DNA of 7,907 bases, from assembly GCA_964448465.1 (NCBI GenBank), contig CAYUVY010000025.1:1-7907 (forward strand), written 5' to 3'. The DNA is from CAYTYZ01 sp964448465. Lineage in GTDB: Bacteria; Patescibacteriota; Microgenomatia; UBA12405. Under the pieces are notes generated by a model. That model was not told where the DNA came from. It saw only the letters and a list, made by a program, of their open reading frames with translations, and made no database searches. Shown one piece after another: positions 1 through 5,342 of this stretch. The translations under genes were made by a program, and so were the position numbers. Each line of letters starts with the position of its first letter. The stretch's first letter is position 1.

Positions 1-180
1 AAGATTTTTGAGAGATTTTATCGCAGTGATAGTTCGCGCACTAAAACCAAAACCAATGGTTATGGGCTGGGACTCGCAATTGCTAAAAAAATTATGCAAG
101 AACATGAAGGACAAATTGCCGTGGAGAGTAAACTGGGAGTGGGCAGTACTTTTCAGTTAACTTTCAGACTGGTGGAGTAG
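1..180 (+). CDS. Sensor histidine kinase, C-terminal fragment (5' end outside window)
   Basis: Only the last 59 residues are present, read in frame from base 1 to a TAG stop. They hold the end of a HATPase_c (GHKL) domain: an F-box-like IFERFYR at fragment residues 2-8, the G2 box GYGLGLAIAKKI at 20-31, and a closing GVGSTFQLTF at 46-55. These are the ATP-lid and nucleotide-binding parts of two-component sensor kinases, which autophosphorylate a histidine and pass the phosphate to a response regulator. The sensor and dimerisation parts lie upstream, so the signal cannot be read. The stop is 9 bases before the MacA-like gene, so the kinase and exporter are probably co-transcribed, as when a two-component system controls an adjacent ABC exporter. 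That link is inferred from position. Confidence 0.9.
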   Translation, partial: KIFERFYRSDSSRTKTKTNGYGLGLAIAKKIMQEHEGQIAVESKLGVGSTFQLTFRLVE

Positions 181-183
181 AAT
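178..183 (+). promoter_or_regulatory. Possible -10 box (TAGAAT) before the MacA-like gene
   Basis: TAGAAT overlaps the kinase stop codon and ends 7 bases before the A of the ATG at 190, about where transcription would begin on the start codon. The only Shine-Dalgarno-like string, GGAG at 174-177, leaves 12 bases to the ATG, which is long. I see no clear -35. This is a weak call: the gene may simply be read through from the kinase. Confidence 0.25.
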
Positions 184-189
184 AAGTTT

Positions 190-1386
190 ATGAATAAAAA
201 GATTGGTTTGGGGATTTTGGCTTTGGTGATTATTGGAGGAGTAATTTTTTATAATAAAAGTAAATCTGGGGTTGGGGAAGTTACGTATCAAACTGAGAAA
301 GTAAGTAAAGGTAGTTTAGTGTCGACCTTAACAGTGTCTGGCACAGTGGCAGGGGCCAACAGTGTGGCCATTAATACGACTAGCACGGGAGTAGTCAAGA
401 AAATTTATGTGACGGAAGGGCAAGAGGTGAAAGTAGGACAAAAATTACTAGACATGGAGTTAGATTTGGTTTCCAGGCAAAAATATCAACAGGCTTTGGC
501 CAGTTATCAAAGTTCCAAAAATAGTTTGGAATCTTCTAAGAGTAATTTATATAGTTTGCAAAGTAAATTGTTTGCGGCTAACCAAAAGTTAATTAACGAT
601 GGAGTGGCTCGCGGCTTGTCGGTAGATGATCCAAATTATATTCAACAAAATGCAGACTGGTTGTCAGCTGAATCAGCTTATAAAAACCAAGAGCAGGCAA
701 TTAATACGGCACAAAACAGCTTGAATGCAAGTTATTTGTCTTTACAACAAGCAAGTCCAACTATTTATGCCCCAATTAGTGGGAAAATTAGTGGATTAGC
801 TTTGCAGCCAGGATCGATAGTTTCTACGTCAAAGATTGCTAATGTGCAAAGTACAGCAGGGCCAGTAATTACGGTGAACTTAGGACAAGTGGAGGTGACG
901 AAAGTAAAAGTAGGACAAAAAGCCATGGTTAGCTTAGATGCTTTTGAGGGTAAGACCTTTGCGGGAGTGGTCTCGTCTATTGATACCTTGGGTGGCAGTA
1001 GTTCTGGAGTAACGACCTATCCAATGAGCATTAAACTCGAGCCAACGACAATTTTGATCTATCCCAACATGACGGCGCAGGCCAGTATTATTTTGGCGGT
1101 TAAAGACGATGTTTTGGTAGTACCATCAGGGGCAGTGACAACGGGCAACGGAACTTCTAGCGTAAAAGTAATGAATAATAAAGTGGTTAGTAACGTTACA
1201 GTTGAAGTGGGAATTAGTTCGGACACACAGACAGAAATTATTAGCGGACTGAGCGAGGGACAGGAAGTGGTCACGAGCAGCACCAGTACGGCGACAAGCA
1301 CAACGAGTGCAGGACAGAGTTTGTTTAGTAACATAAACCGCGGTGGCTTTGGCGGTGGTGGTGGAGCAGTACGCATTGCCAGATAG
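190..1386 (+). CDS. MacA/HlyD-like adaptor (membrane fusion protein) of an ABC exporter
   Basis: This 398 aa protein is anchored by one N-terminal hydrophobic segment (about residues 5-22) after MNKK. The MacA-like order follows: first half of the lipoyl/barrel-sandwich domain (about 53-92, with GVVKKIYVTEGQEVKVGQKL), a Ser/Gln/Asn-rich coiled-coil hairpin (about 95-188), the second lipoyl half (about 190-212, YAPISGKISG), a beta-barrel (about 225-305) and a membrane-proximal domain ending in the usual SGLSEGQEVV. Adaptors of this kind work with MacB-type transporters, and the next two genes encode those parts. In Gram-negative bacteria they reach TolC. If this organism has one membrane, the closer model is the Bacillus YknXYZ type. 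The C-terminus (about 364-398) is a Ser/Thr stretch and then a Gly-rich tail. The ATG at 190 is chosen because it gives the signal anchor directly. Confidence 0.88.
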   Translation: MNKKIGLGILALVIIGGVIFYNKSKSGVGEVTYQTEKVSKGSLVSTLTVSGTVAGANSVAINTTSTGVVKKIYVTEGQEVKVGQKLLDMELDLVSRQKYQQALASYQSSKNSLESSKSNLYSLQSKLFAANQKLINDGVARGLSVDDPNYIQQNADWLSAESAYKNQEQAINTAQNSLNASYLSLQQASPTIYAPISGKISGLALQPGSIVSTSKIANVQSTAGPVITVNLGQVEVTKVKVGQKAMVSLDAFEGKTFAGVVSSIDTLGGSSSGVTTYPMSIKLEPTTILIYPNMTAQASIILAVKDDVLVVPSGAVTTGNGTSSVKVMNNKVVSNVTVEVGISSDTQTEIISGLSEGQEVVTSSTSTATSTTSAGQSLFSNINRGGFGGGGGAVRIAR

Positions 1387-1387
1387 T

Positions 1388-2068
1388 ATGGCAGAATCGA
1401 TAATAATCAAAGTAAAAAACCTAGTTAAGATTTATAAAACGGAACTACTAGAAACCGTGGCCTTGGCAGGTGTGAGCTTTGAAATTAAACGAGGAGAGTT
1501 TGTGGCGATTATGGGACCATCGGGTTCGGGAAAATCGACTTTAATGCACATGTTGGGAGTGTTAGACAAGCCAACTAGTGGGGAATATTTTTTGGACGGA
1601 GTGGATGTGAGTAAAAAGACGGATGACGAAATGGCGGAAATTCGCAACAAAAAAATTGGTTTTGTCTTTCAATCTTACAATCTCTTGGCACGAACCTCGG
1701 CTTTAAAAAATGTAATGTTGCCCATGGTCTATGCCTCGGTACCAGAGCTAGAACAAGAAAAAACGGCAAAAAAGTATTTAGAGATGGTGGGACTGGGAGA
1801 TAGAATGCTACACACCAGTGGGCAACTTTCAGGAGGTCAACAGCAAAGAGTGGCTATTGCTCGGGCTTTGGTGATGAGCCCGGCAATTATTTTAGCCGAT
1901 GAGCCAACTGGTAATATCGCCTCGCATCAGGCAGCTGAAATTATGGAGATATTTAAAAAGTTAAACCAGGAAGGGCATACAATTGTGATGATTACCCACG
2001 AGCCGGATATCGCCGCGTGGGCAACTCGGACCATATTTATTCGTGATGGCAAAATAGCCAGAGGATAG
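1388..2068 (+). CDS. ABC transporter ATP-binding protein, MacB/LolD-type
   Basis: This 226 aa ATPase should power the adjacent permease from the cytoplasmic side. Its motifs are Walker A GPSGSGKST (43-51), Q-loop Gln95, signature LSGGQQQR (147-154), Walker B IILADE (167-172) with catalytic Glu172, and H-loop His204. The spacing and the EPTGN string after Walker B fit the MacB/LolD/YknY family. The D-loop reads GNIAS where the family normally has GNLDS, so the usual Asp is Ala. A GTG in the same frame at 1343 would add 15 residues lying inside the adaptor gene. I prefer ATG 1388, which starts 1 base after the adaptor stop and gives a family-like N-terminus (IIKVKNLVKIYK). No Shine-Dalgarno is seen, so translation is probably coupled to the upstream gene. 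Confidence 0.93.
   Translation: MAESIIIKVKNLVKIYKTELLETVALAGVSFEIKRGEFVAIMGPSGSGKSTLMHMLGVLDKPTSGEYFLDGVDVSKKTDDEMAEIRNKKIGFVFQSYNLLARTSALKNVMLPMVYASVPELEQEKTAKKYLEMVGLGDRMLHTSGQLSGGQQQRVAIARALVMSPAIILADEPTGNIASHQAAEIMEIFKKLNQEGHTIVMITHEPDIAAWATRTIFIRDGKIARG
2060..2065 (+). promoter_or_regulatory. Ribosome binding site AGAGGA for the permease gene
   Basis: AGAGGA lies within the last codons of the ATPase gene and ends 4 bases before the ATG at 2070. It is the only well-placed Shine-Dalgarno-like site I found, so the lineage may still use this mode inside operons. Spacing is slightly short. Confidence 0.45.
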
Positions 2069-2069
2069 G

Positions 2070-3287
2070 ATGAAACTACTAGCGATAATTAAAGAAAGCA
2101 CCCAGGCAATTACGGTAAATAAAATGCGTACAGGTTTGGCAGTGTTGGGAATTGTGATTGGGATTGGCAGCGTGATTGCCTTAATATCCCTGGGACAGTC
2201 TAGTCAAAAGGCGATTTCTAACCAAATTCAACAACTGGGATCGAACTTATTAACTATATCCCCTGGTTCGGTGAGCCAAGGCGGGGTGCGCGGAGGGGCT
2301 GGTGGAGTTACTACCTTAGTAGAGGAAGACGCTAAAGCGATTTCAACAACCCTCCCAAATTTAATTAGTTTAGTATCACCAGAAATTACCAAAAGATCCC
2401 AGGTAACCACGACAAAAACTAACACAAATACTCAGGTGATTGGAGCACAGTCTGCTTATGCCACGGTGCATAAAGTTAGCATGGACAGTGGAAATTTTAT
2501 AACAGATCGGGATGTGGAAACGCAGGCTAGGGTGGCGGTAGTGGGGCCAACAGTAGCTAGTGATTTATTTGGAACTAGTAATCCAATTGGTCTGCAAATA
2601 CGCATTAACGGGCAGGTTTTGACAATTATTGGGGTGACCAAGTCCAAGGGTGGCACAGGTTTTAACAATCAAGATGATATTGTATATATTCCTCTGTCTA
2701 CGGCGGTAAACCAAGTCTTCGGACAGAAATATTTAAATGCAATTAGTTTGACGGCGAAAAATGAGAGTCTGATGGTGGAGGCTTCCAATCAAGTGGGATT
2801 TTTATTATTAACTCGCCATAAACTAAAAGATCCAACTCAAGCCGATTTTTCGATATTTTCACAACAAGATATTTTAAACACCGTGTCTTCCACGGCTGGC
2901 ACGTTTACGGCATTATTATCGGGAGTGGCAGCCATATCTCTACTGGTCGGCGGCATTGGGATTATGAATATTATGCTGGTAACAGTCACGGAGCGCACTC
3001 GAGAGATTGGTTTGCGCAAGGCTTTGGGAGCTCGTAAGAAAACAATTTTAATTCAATTTCTACTAGAAGCTAGTATGCTCACCCTAACTGGCGGAGTATT
3101 AGGAGTAATTTTAGGAATTGGCTTGTCTTGGGGATATTCTACGTTTACTCAGTCCCCTTTTGTGATAGTCCCAACTTCCATTTTGCTAGCTTTTGCAGTA
3201 TCCACGGTAATAGGAGTGGTTTTTGGGATGTATCCAGCCAACAAGGCTTCCAACTTGCAGCCAATTGAAGCCTTACGATTTGAATAA
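2070..3287 (+). CDS. ABC transporter permease, MacB/FtsX family
   Basis: This 405 aa protein has the MacB layout. A first membrane helix (about 22-43, GLAVLGIVIGIGSVIALISL) is followed by a large extracytoplasmic MacB_PCD-like domain (about 46-275). Three C-terminal helices follow, at about 280-304, 335-357 and 370-390. Between helices 2 and 3 is the typical FtsX-family coupling segment ERTREIGLRKALGA, which contacts the ATPase. The end, PANKASNLQPIEALRFE, is also characteristic. It starts 1 base after the ATPase stop and should pair with that ATPase and the adaptor as an exporter or mechanotransmitting complex. Near residues 66-80 the outer domain contains a Gly-rich insert (GGVRGGAGG). The substrate cannot be deduced. 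Drugs, peptides or lipoproteins are all known for the family. Confidence 0.93.
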   Translation: MKLLAIIKESTQAITVNKMRTGLAVLGIVIGIGSVIALISLGQSSQKAISNQIQQLGSNLLTISPGSVSQGGVRGGAGGVTTLVEEDAKAISTTLPNLISLVSPEITKRSQVTTTKTNTNTQVIGAQSAYATVHKVSMDSGNFITDRDVETQARVAVVGPTVASDLFGTSNPIGLQIRINGQVLTIIGVTKSKGGTGFNNQDDIVYIPLSTAVNQVFGQKYLNAISLTAKNESLMVEASNQVGFLLLTRHKLKDPTQADFSIFSQQDILNTVSSTAGTFTALLSGVAAISLLVGGIGIMNIMLVTVTERTREIGLRKALGARKKTILIQFLLEASMLTLTGGVLGVILGIGLSWGYSTFTQSPFVIVPTSILLAFAVSTVIGVVFGMYPANKASNLQPIEALRFE

Positions 3288-3315
3288 AATTCAGGAGACT
3301 TTCAGATTAATAGTT

Positions 3316-3321
3316 TAAGAT
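3316..3321 (+). promoter_or_regulatory. Possible -10 box (TAAGAT) before the DUF5666-like gene
   Basis: TAAGAT ends 9 bases before the ATG at 3330, which would give a leader of only a few bases. An AGGAG at 3293-3297 is 32 bases from the ATG and cannot serve as its ribosome binding site. The region is AT-rich, so chance matches are likely. Confidence 0.25.
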
Positions 3322-3329
3322 ATTGATAT

Positions 3330-3788
3330 ATGACAAAAACAAACGAAACAAATTGGATGGTCACAGTCGTGGCTGCGTTATTATTTTTAGCATTAGGCTT
3401 GGGCGCAGGCTATAAATATGGCTTGAGCAAAGCAGTAGCTAATCGTTTTCCTGGTGGAGCAAATGGTATGCGACAATTTGGAGCTAATGGAGTAGGTGGA
3501 ATGATGGGTGGACGAAATGCTGGATTTCGCCCTATTTTGGGGGAAATTAGTGCAGTAGATGAGACTTCGGTAACTTTAAAACAAATCGACGGGAGTACAA
3601 AAATAATTTTGATGGGAGCCAATACGGTAATAGACAAGACGGAAACTGGGCTAAAAACTGATTTAGTGGTGGGTAAAAGTGTAAGAGTATTGGGCACCGA
3701 AAATACAGATGGCAGTGTGGTGGCCCAAAATATTCAACTTAACCCGATGATGAGAGGGCCTAGCGTCAGCCCGGCGGTAAGTAAGTAA
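3330..3788 (+). CDS. Membrane-anchored DUF5666-like protein
   Basis: This 152 aa protein has one N-terminal membrane segment (about 10-28), a Gly/Met/Arg/Asn-rich linker (40-66) with two GANG units, and a small beta-rich domain (about 69-138). That domain contains GEISAVDETSVTLKQIDGS and later GKSVRVLGTENTDGSVVAQNI. The pattern, beta strands around 'G.I..V...S.TLK..DG' and ending 'A..I.', fits the DUF5666 family, whose function is unknown. The domain should lie outside the membrane. An in-frame TGA at 3324-3326 makes ATG 3330 the first possible start. It follows the permease by 42 bases on the same strand, so it may be an accessory of the exporter, though it could have its own promoter. The family call rests on pattern memory, not a search. 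Confidence 0.75.
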   Translation: MTKTNETNWMVTVVAALLFLALGLGAGYKYGLSKAVANRFPGGANGMRQFGANGVGGMMGGRNAGFRPILGEISAVDETSVTLKQIDGSTKIILMGANTVIDKTETGLKTDLVVGKSVRVLGTENTDGSVVAQNIQLNPMMRGPSVSPAVSK

Positions 3789-3791
3789 ATT

Positions 3792-4403
3792 CTACTCGTA
3801 CAAAATAGCTTCGTTGAAGAGTTTGTAGTCTACGACTTCTTCTTCGGAAAACCACAAAGCGATTTCGGCGTCGGCTTCGGCGGCAGAACCACTAGAGTGA
3901 ATTAAGTTTTTGACAGAAACACCATCGGTGTCAGCAATTTGATAAGAATGAATAGTTAGGTCTCCTCTAATTGTGCCAACATCGGAAGTAAGTGGCTCGG
4001 TGCCACCGGTAATTTTGCGTACAATGCCTACGGCATGCATGCCTTGCCAGACCATACAGATCACTGGGCCAGCAGTTAAATAATCTTGTAGAACTTTAAG
4101 AATATTTGTTGCTAGAACTATGGGATCACGAGAAGGTGGCTCAATCCCCTTTTTGTCATAGGAAGCGATTGTTTTTTCACCGACTCTTTGCATCCAAGTG
4201 GAATCTAAGGTGTAATGTTGCTCTACAAGTTTGGCGTCAGGTCGGACCATTTTCATAGCAGTAAGTTTTAAACCGGTTCTTTCAATACGACCAATGATTT
4301 CGCCAATTAGACTGCGTTGGACACCATCCGGTTTGATGATTACCAGGGTTCTTTCGGTTTTGGGATTAGCGTTGTCTTGGTTGAAGGTTTTGAATTTAGT
4401 CAT
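3792..4403 (-). CDS. ndk: Nucleoside diphosphate kinase, long form
   Basis: This 203 aa enzyme moves the gamma phosphate from ATP to other (d)NDPs through a phosphohistidine. Family landmarks are ERTLVIIKPDGVQR (17-30, with Lys24), the GTIRGD motif (143-148, with Arg146) and the active-site NLIHSSGS (166-173) with catalytic His169. LWFSEEEVVDY (183-193) forms the usual end. The common bacterial enzyme has about 140-150 residues. The extra length here is an N-terminal extension of about 15 residues, an insert of about 35-40 residues after HY (63-64), and a shorter insert before the catalytic His (about 152-163). Similar long forms are known in archaea and candidate phyla. ATG 4403 is the only Met before the core. 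The gene converges on the exporter operon with 3 bases between stops. An open frame upstream into the N run is an artefact. Confidence 0.96.
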   Translation of the reverse strand: MTKFKTFNQDNANPKTERTLVIIKPDGVQRSLIGEIIGRIERTGLKLTAMKMVRPDAKLVEQHYTLDSTWMQRVGEKTIASYDKKGIEPPSRDPIVLATNILKVLQDYLTAGPVICMVWQGMHAVGIVRKITGGTEPLTSDVGTIRGDLTIHSYQIADTDGVSVKNLIHSSGSAAEADAEIALWFSEEEVVDYKLFNEAILYE

Positions 4404-4409
4404 GGAGGG

Positions 4410-4415
4410 ATTATA
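4410..4415 (-). promoter_or_regulatory. Consensus -10 box (TATAAT) for ndk
   Basis: On the minus strand a perfect TATAAT ends 6 bases before the ndk ATG (A at 4403). Transcription would start about 7 bases after the box, on or next to the start codon. Between box and ATG is only CCCTCC, which is not a ribosome binding site. This suggests a leaderless ndk mRNA. Any -35 element lies in the N gap. Confidence 0.6.
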
Positions 4416-4420
4416 TAGGA

Positions 4421-4520
4421 NNNNNNNNNNNNNNNNNNNNNNNNNNNNNNNNNNNNNNNNNNNNNNNNNNNNNNNNNNNNNNNNNNNNNNNNNNNNNNNN
4501 NNNNNNNNNNNNNNNNNNNN
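4421..4520. other. Assembly gap (100 N)
   Basis: Exactly 100 N, a length used by convention for gaps of unknown size. It replaces the region between divergent ndk and the LysM gene. The -35 elements of both genes, and possibly more sequence, are missing. The two sides may not be true neighbours. Confidence 0.98.
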
Positions 4521-4528
4521 CGCAGGCG

Positions 4529-4537
4529 TGATACAAT
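4529..4537 (+). promoter_or_regulatory. Extended -10 promoter (TGaTACAAT) for the LysM gene
   Basis: TG, one base, then TACAAT at 4532-4537. The box ends 9 bases before the ATG at 4547, giving a predicted leader of about 0-4 bases. The TGA at 4529-4531 is also an in-frame stop, so the start cannot lie further upstream. The intervening bases contain no Shine-Dalgarno. The same nine bases occur before tRNA-Gly at 5135-5143. The -35 is lost in the gap. Confidence 0.6.
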
Positions 4538-4546
4538 CTGACACAA

Positions 4547-5137
4547 ATGGAAATTGAGGTAGTCAAGAAAAAAAGATGGTTTGATTCAGCAGAAGAAATG
4601 TTTAGTATGCTAATTGGTTTGGTAGTGGTGGTTGGTTTGAGTTATTTACTGTTTAAATATTTTCGTAAAACTTGGTCAGGAAAAGTAGACGTGCCAGGGA
4701 TTGTGGATGTATTTAAACCTGCAAAACAAGATGGATTAGCTCAGATAACAAAACCAGTAGTTATGGGAGTGCAAAATAACGAAGAAAATACTTATACAGT
4801 GGCGTATGGGGATAGTTTGAGTAAAATTGCTAAACGTTATTATGGGGACGCGATGGCTTGGAAAAAACTAGCTTTAATAAATAACATTAAAAACCCTGAT
4901 TTGTTGGAAGTTGGACAACAGATTAAGTTAGAGTCAAAAATTGCAATTGTGGATGGAGCCTCGATTGACGGTAATGAATACGTGGTACGTGTTGGGGATA
5001 GTTTAAGCAAAATTGCTCTGCGGGCTTATGGGGACACGTTCGCTTGGCAAAGAATCTGGGTGGCTAACAAGAGCATGGTGGTTAATCCGAGCGTAATTCG
5101 ACCTGGCTGGAAATTGGTAATACCCAGGGGTAAGTGA
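4547..5137 (+). CDS. Membrane-anchored protein with two LysM domains
   Basis: This 196 aa protein begins with a basic cytoplasmic stretch (VKKKRW), then one membrane segment (about 20-38) and a linker to about residue 80. Two LysM repeats follow: 82-128 (YTVAYGDSLSKIAKRYYGD...NPDLLEVGQQIKL) and 144-193 (YVVRVGDSLSKIALRAYGD...NPSVIRPGWKLVIP). LysM modules bind N-acetylglucosamine glycans such as peptidoglycan, so the protein probably ties the membrane to the cell wall. No catalytic domain is present. The copies share GDSLSKIA and YGD exactly and lie 62 residues apart. ATG 4547 is the first start after an in-frame TGA at 4529. The TGA stop forms part of the promoter of the next tRNA. Its partner and exact role are unknown. 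Confidence 0.92.
   Translation: MEIEVVKKKRWFDSAEEMFSMLIGLVVVVGLSYLLFKYFRKTWSGKVDVPGIVDVFKPAKQDGLAQITKPVVMGVQNNEENTYTVAYGDSLSKIAKRYYGDAMAWKKLALINNIKNPDLLEVGQQIKLESKIAIVDGASIDGNEYVVRVGDSLSKIALRAYGDTFAWQRIWVANKSMVVNPSVIRPGWKLVIPRGK
4808..4861 (+). repeat. LysM coding repeat, copy 1
   Basis: A 54-base unit within LysM 1 that matches 4994-5047 at 43 of 54 positions by eye, without gaps. The first 24 bases differ at only 2 positions. It encodes the GDSLSKIA...YGD...W core. Confidence 0.8.
4994..5047 (+). repeat. LysM coding repeat, copy 2
   Basis: Second copy of the 54-base unit, 186 bases (62 codons) after the first. It encodes the core of LysM 2. The similarity at DNA level suggests tandem duplication or gene conversion within the gene. 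Confidence 0.8.
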
Positions 5138-5143
5138 TACAAT
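5114..5143 (+). promoter_or_regulatory. Promoter of tRNA-Gly: TTGGTA and extended -10 TGaTACAAT
   Basis: TACAAT at 5138-5143 is preceded by TG at 5135-5136. A partial -35, TTGGTA at 5114-5119, lies 18 bases upstream. The box ends 11 bases before the mature tRNA, so the 5' leader would be about 5 bases. The promoter overlaps the last codons and TGA stop of the LysM gene. Confidence 0.6.
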
Positions 5144-5154
5144 TTTGACTAGTT

Positions 5155-5225
5155 GCGGCTATAGTTTAGCGGTAAAACATATCCTTCCCAAGGATAGGTC
5201 GAGGGTTCAATTCCCTCTAGCCGCT
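5155..5225 (+). tRNA. tRNA-Gly, anticodon CCC
   Basis: A full cloverleaf can be drawn over 71 bases. The acceptor GCGGCTA/TAGCCGC is perfectly paired with discriminator T at 5225. The D-arm is GTTT/AAAC with a GG in the loop. The anticodon stem TATCC/GGATA has loop TTCCCAA, with CCC at 5187-5189. A 4-base variable region and T-arm GAGGG-TTCAATT-CCCTC follow. It reads GGG glycine codons. U73 and the short variable region fit bacterial tRNA-Gly. CCA is not encoded (CTA follows), so it must be added by CCA nucleotidyltransferase. Confidence 0.97.
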
Positions 5226-5242
5226 CTAAGTTAGGTTAAAAA

Positions 5243-5251
5243 TGTTAAAAT
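5243..5251 (+). promoter_or_regulatory. Extended -10 promoter (TGtTAAAAT) for tRNA-Thr
   Basis: TG at 5243-5244, one base, then TAAAAT at 5246-5251. The box ends 12 bases before the mature tRNA, nearly the same spacing as for tRNA-Gly. No clear -35 is seen. The two tRNAs are 38 bases apart, so co-transcription from the tRNA-Gly promoter is also possible. Confidence 0.5.
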
Positions 5252-5263
5252 TAAACTTGAAGT

Positions 5264-5336
5264 GCCGAAGTAGCTCAGTTGGTAGAGCGCGGCTTTCGTA
5301 AAGCTGAGGTCAGGGGTTCGATTCCCCTCTTCGGCT
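5264..5336 (+). tRNA. tRNA-Thr, anticodon CGT
   Basis: A full cloverleaf over 73 bases. The acceptor GCCGAAG/CTTCGGC is perfect. The D-arm is GCTC/GAGC with AGTTGGTA in the loop. The anticodon stem CGGCT/AGCTG (one G-U) has loop TTCGTAA, with CGT at 5297-5299. The variable loop is AGGTC and the T-arm AGGGG-TTCGATT-CCCCT. It reads ACG threonine codons. G1-C72 and C2-G71 match known threonine identity pairs. The discriminator is T, where E. coli tRNA-Thr has A. CCA is not encoded. The next coding start is only 6 bases past the discriminator. Confidence 0.97.
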
Positions 5337-5342
5337 CAAATT

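Noticed and set aside
1343..1387. Upstream GTG start for the ABC ATPase adding 15 residues
   Set aside because: The extra residues (ALAVVVEQYALPDS) come from the Gly-rich adaptor tail read in another frame. ATG 1388 gives a family-like N-terminus.
1059..1410. Minus-strand open frames opposite the adaptor gene
   Set aside because: Low-complexity, Pro/Val/Thr- or Cys-rich translations without recognisable domains, lying opposite a clear gene.
3293..3297. AGGAG as ribosome binding site of the DUF5666-like gene
   Set aside because: It is 32 bases from the ATG, and an in-frame TGA at 3324-3326 blocks any earlier start.
3750..3775. GGGC...GCCC inverted repeat near the end of the DUF5666-like gene as a terminator
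   Set aside because: The stem is only 4 pairs and no T-run follows on either strand.
4404..4544. Extension of ndk through the N run to about 4544
   Set aside because: It exists only because N bases hold no stop codons. The known core and the TATAAT box support ATG 4403.
5135..5137. TGA as a recoded glycine codon, as in some candidate phyla
   Set aside because: The TGA lies directly before tRNA-Gly after a complete LysM domain, and the tRNA-Gly here has anticodon CCC, not TCA.
5145..5150. TTGACT as a -35 element
   Set aside because: No suitable -10 lies about 17 bases downstream; the site falls between the tRNA-Gly promoter and the tRNA itself.
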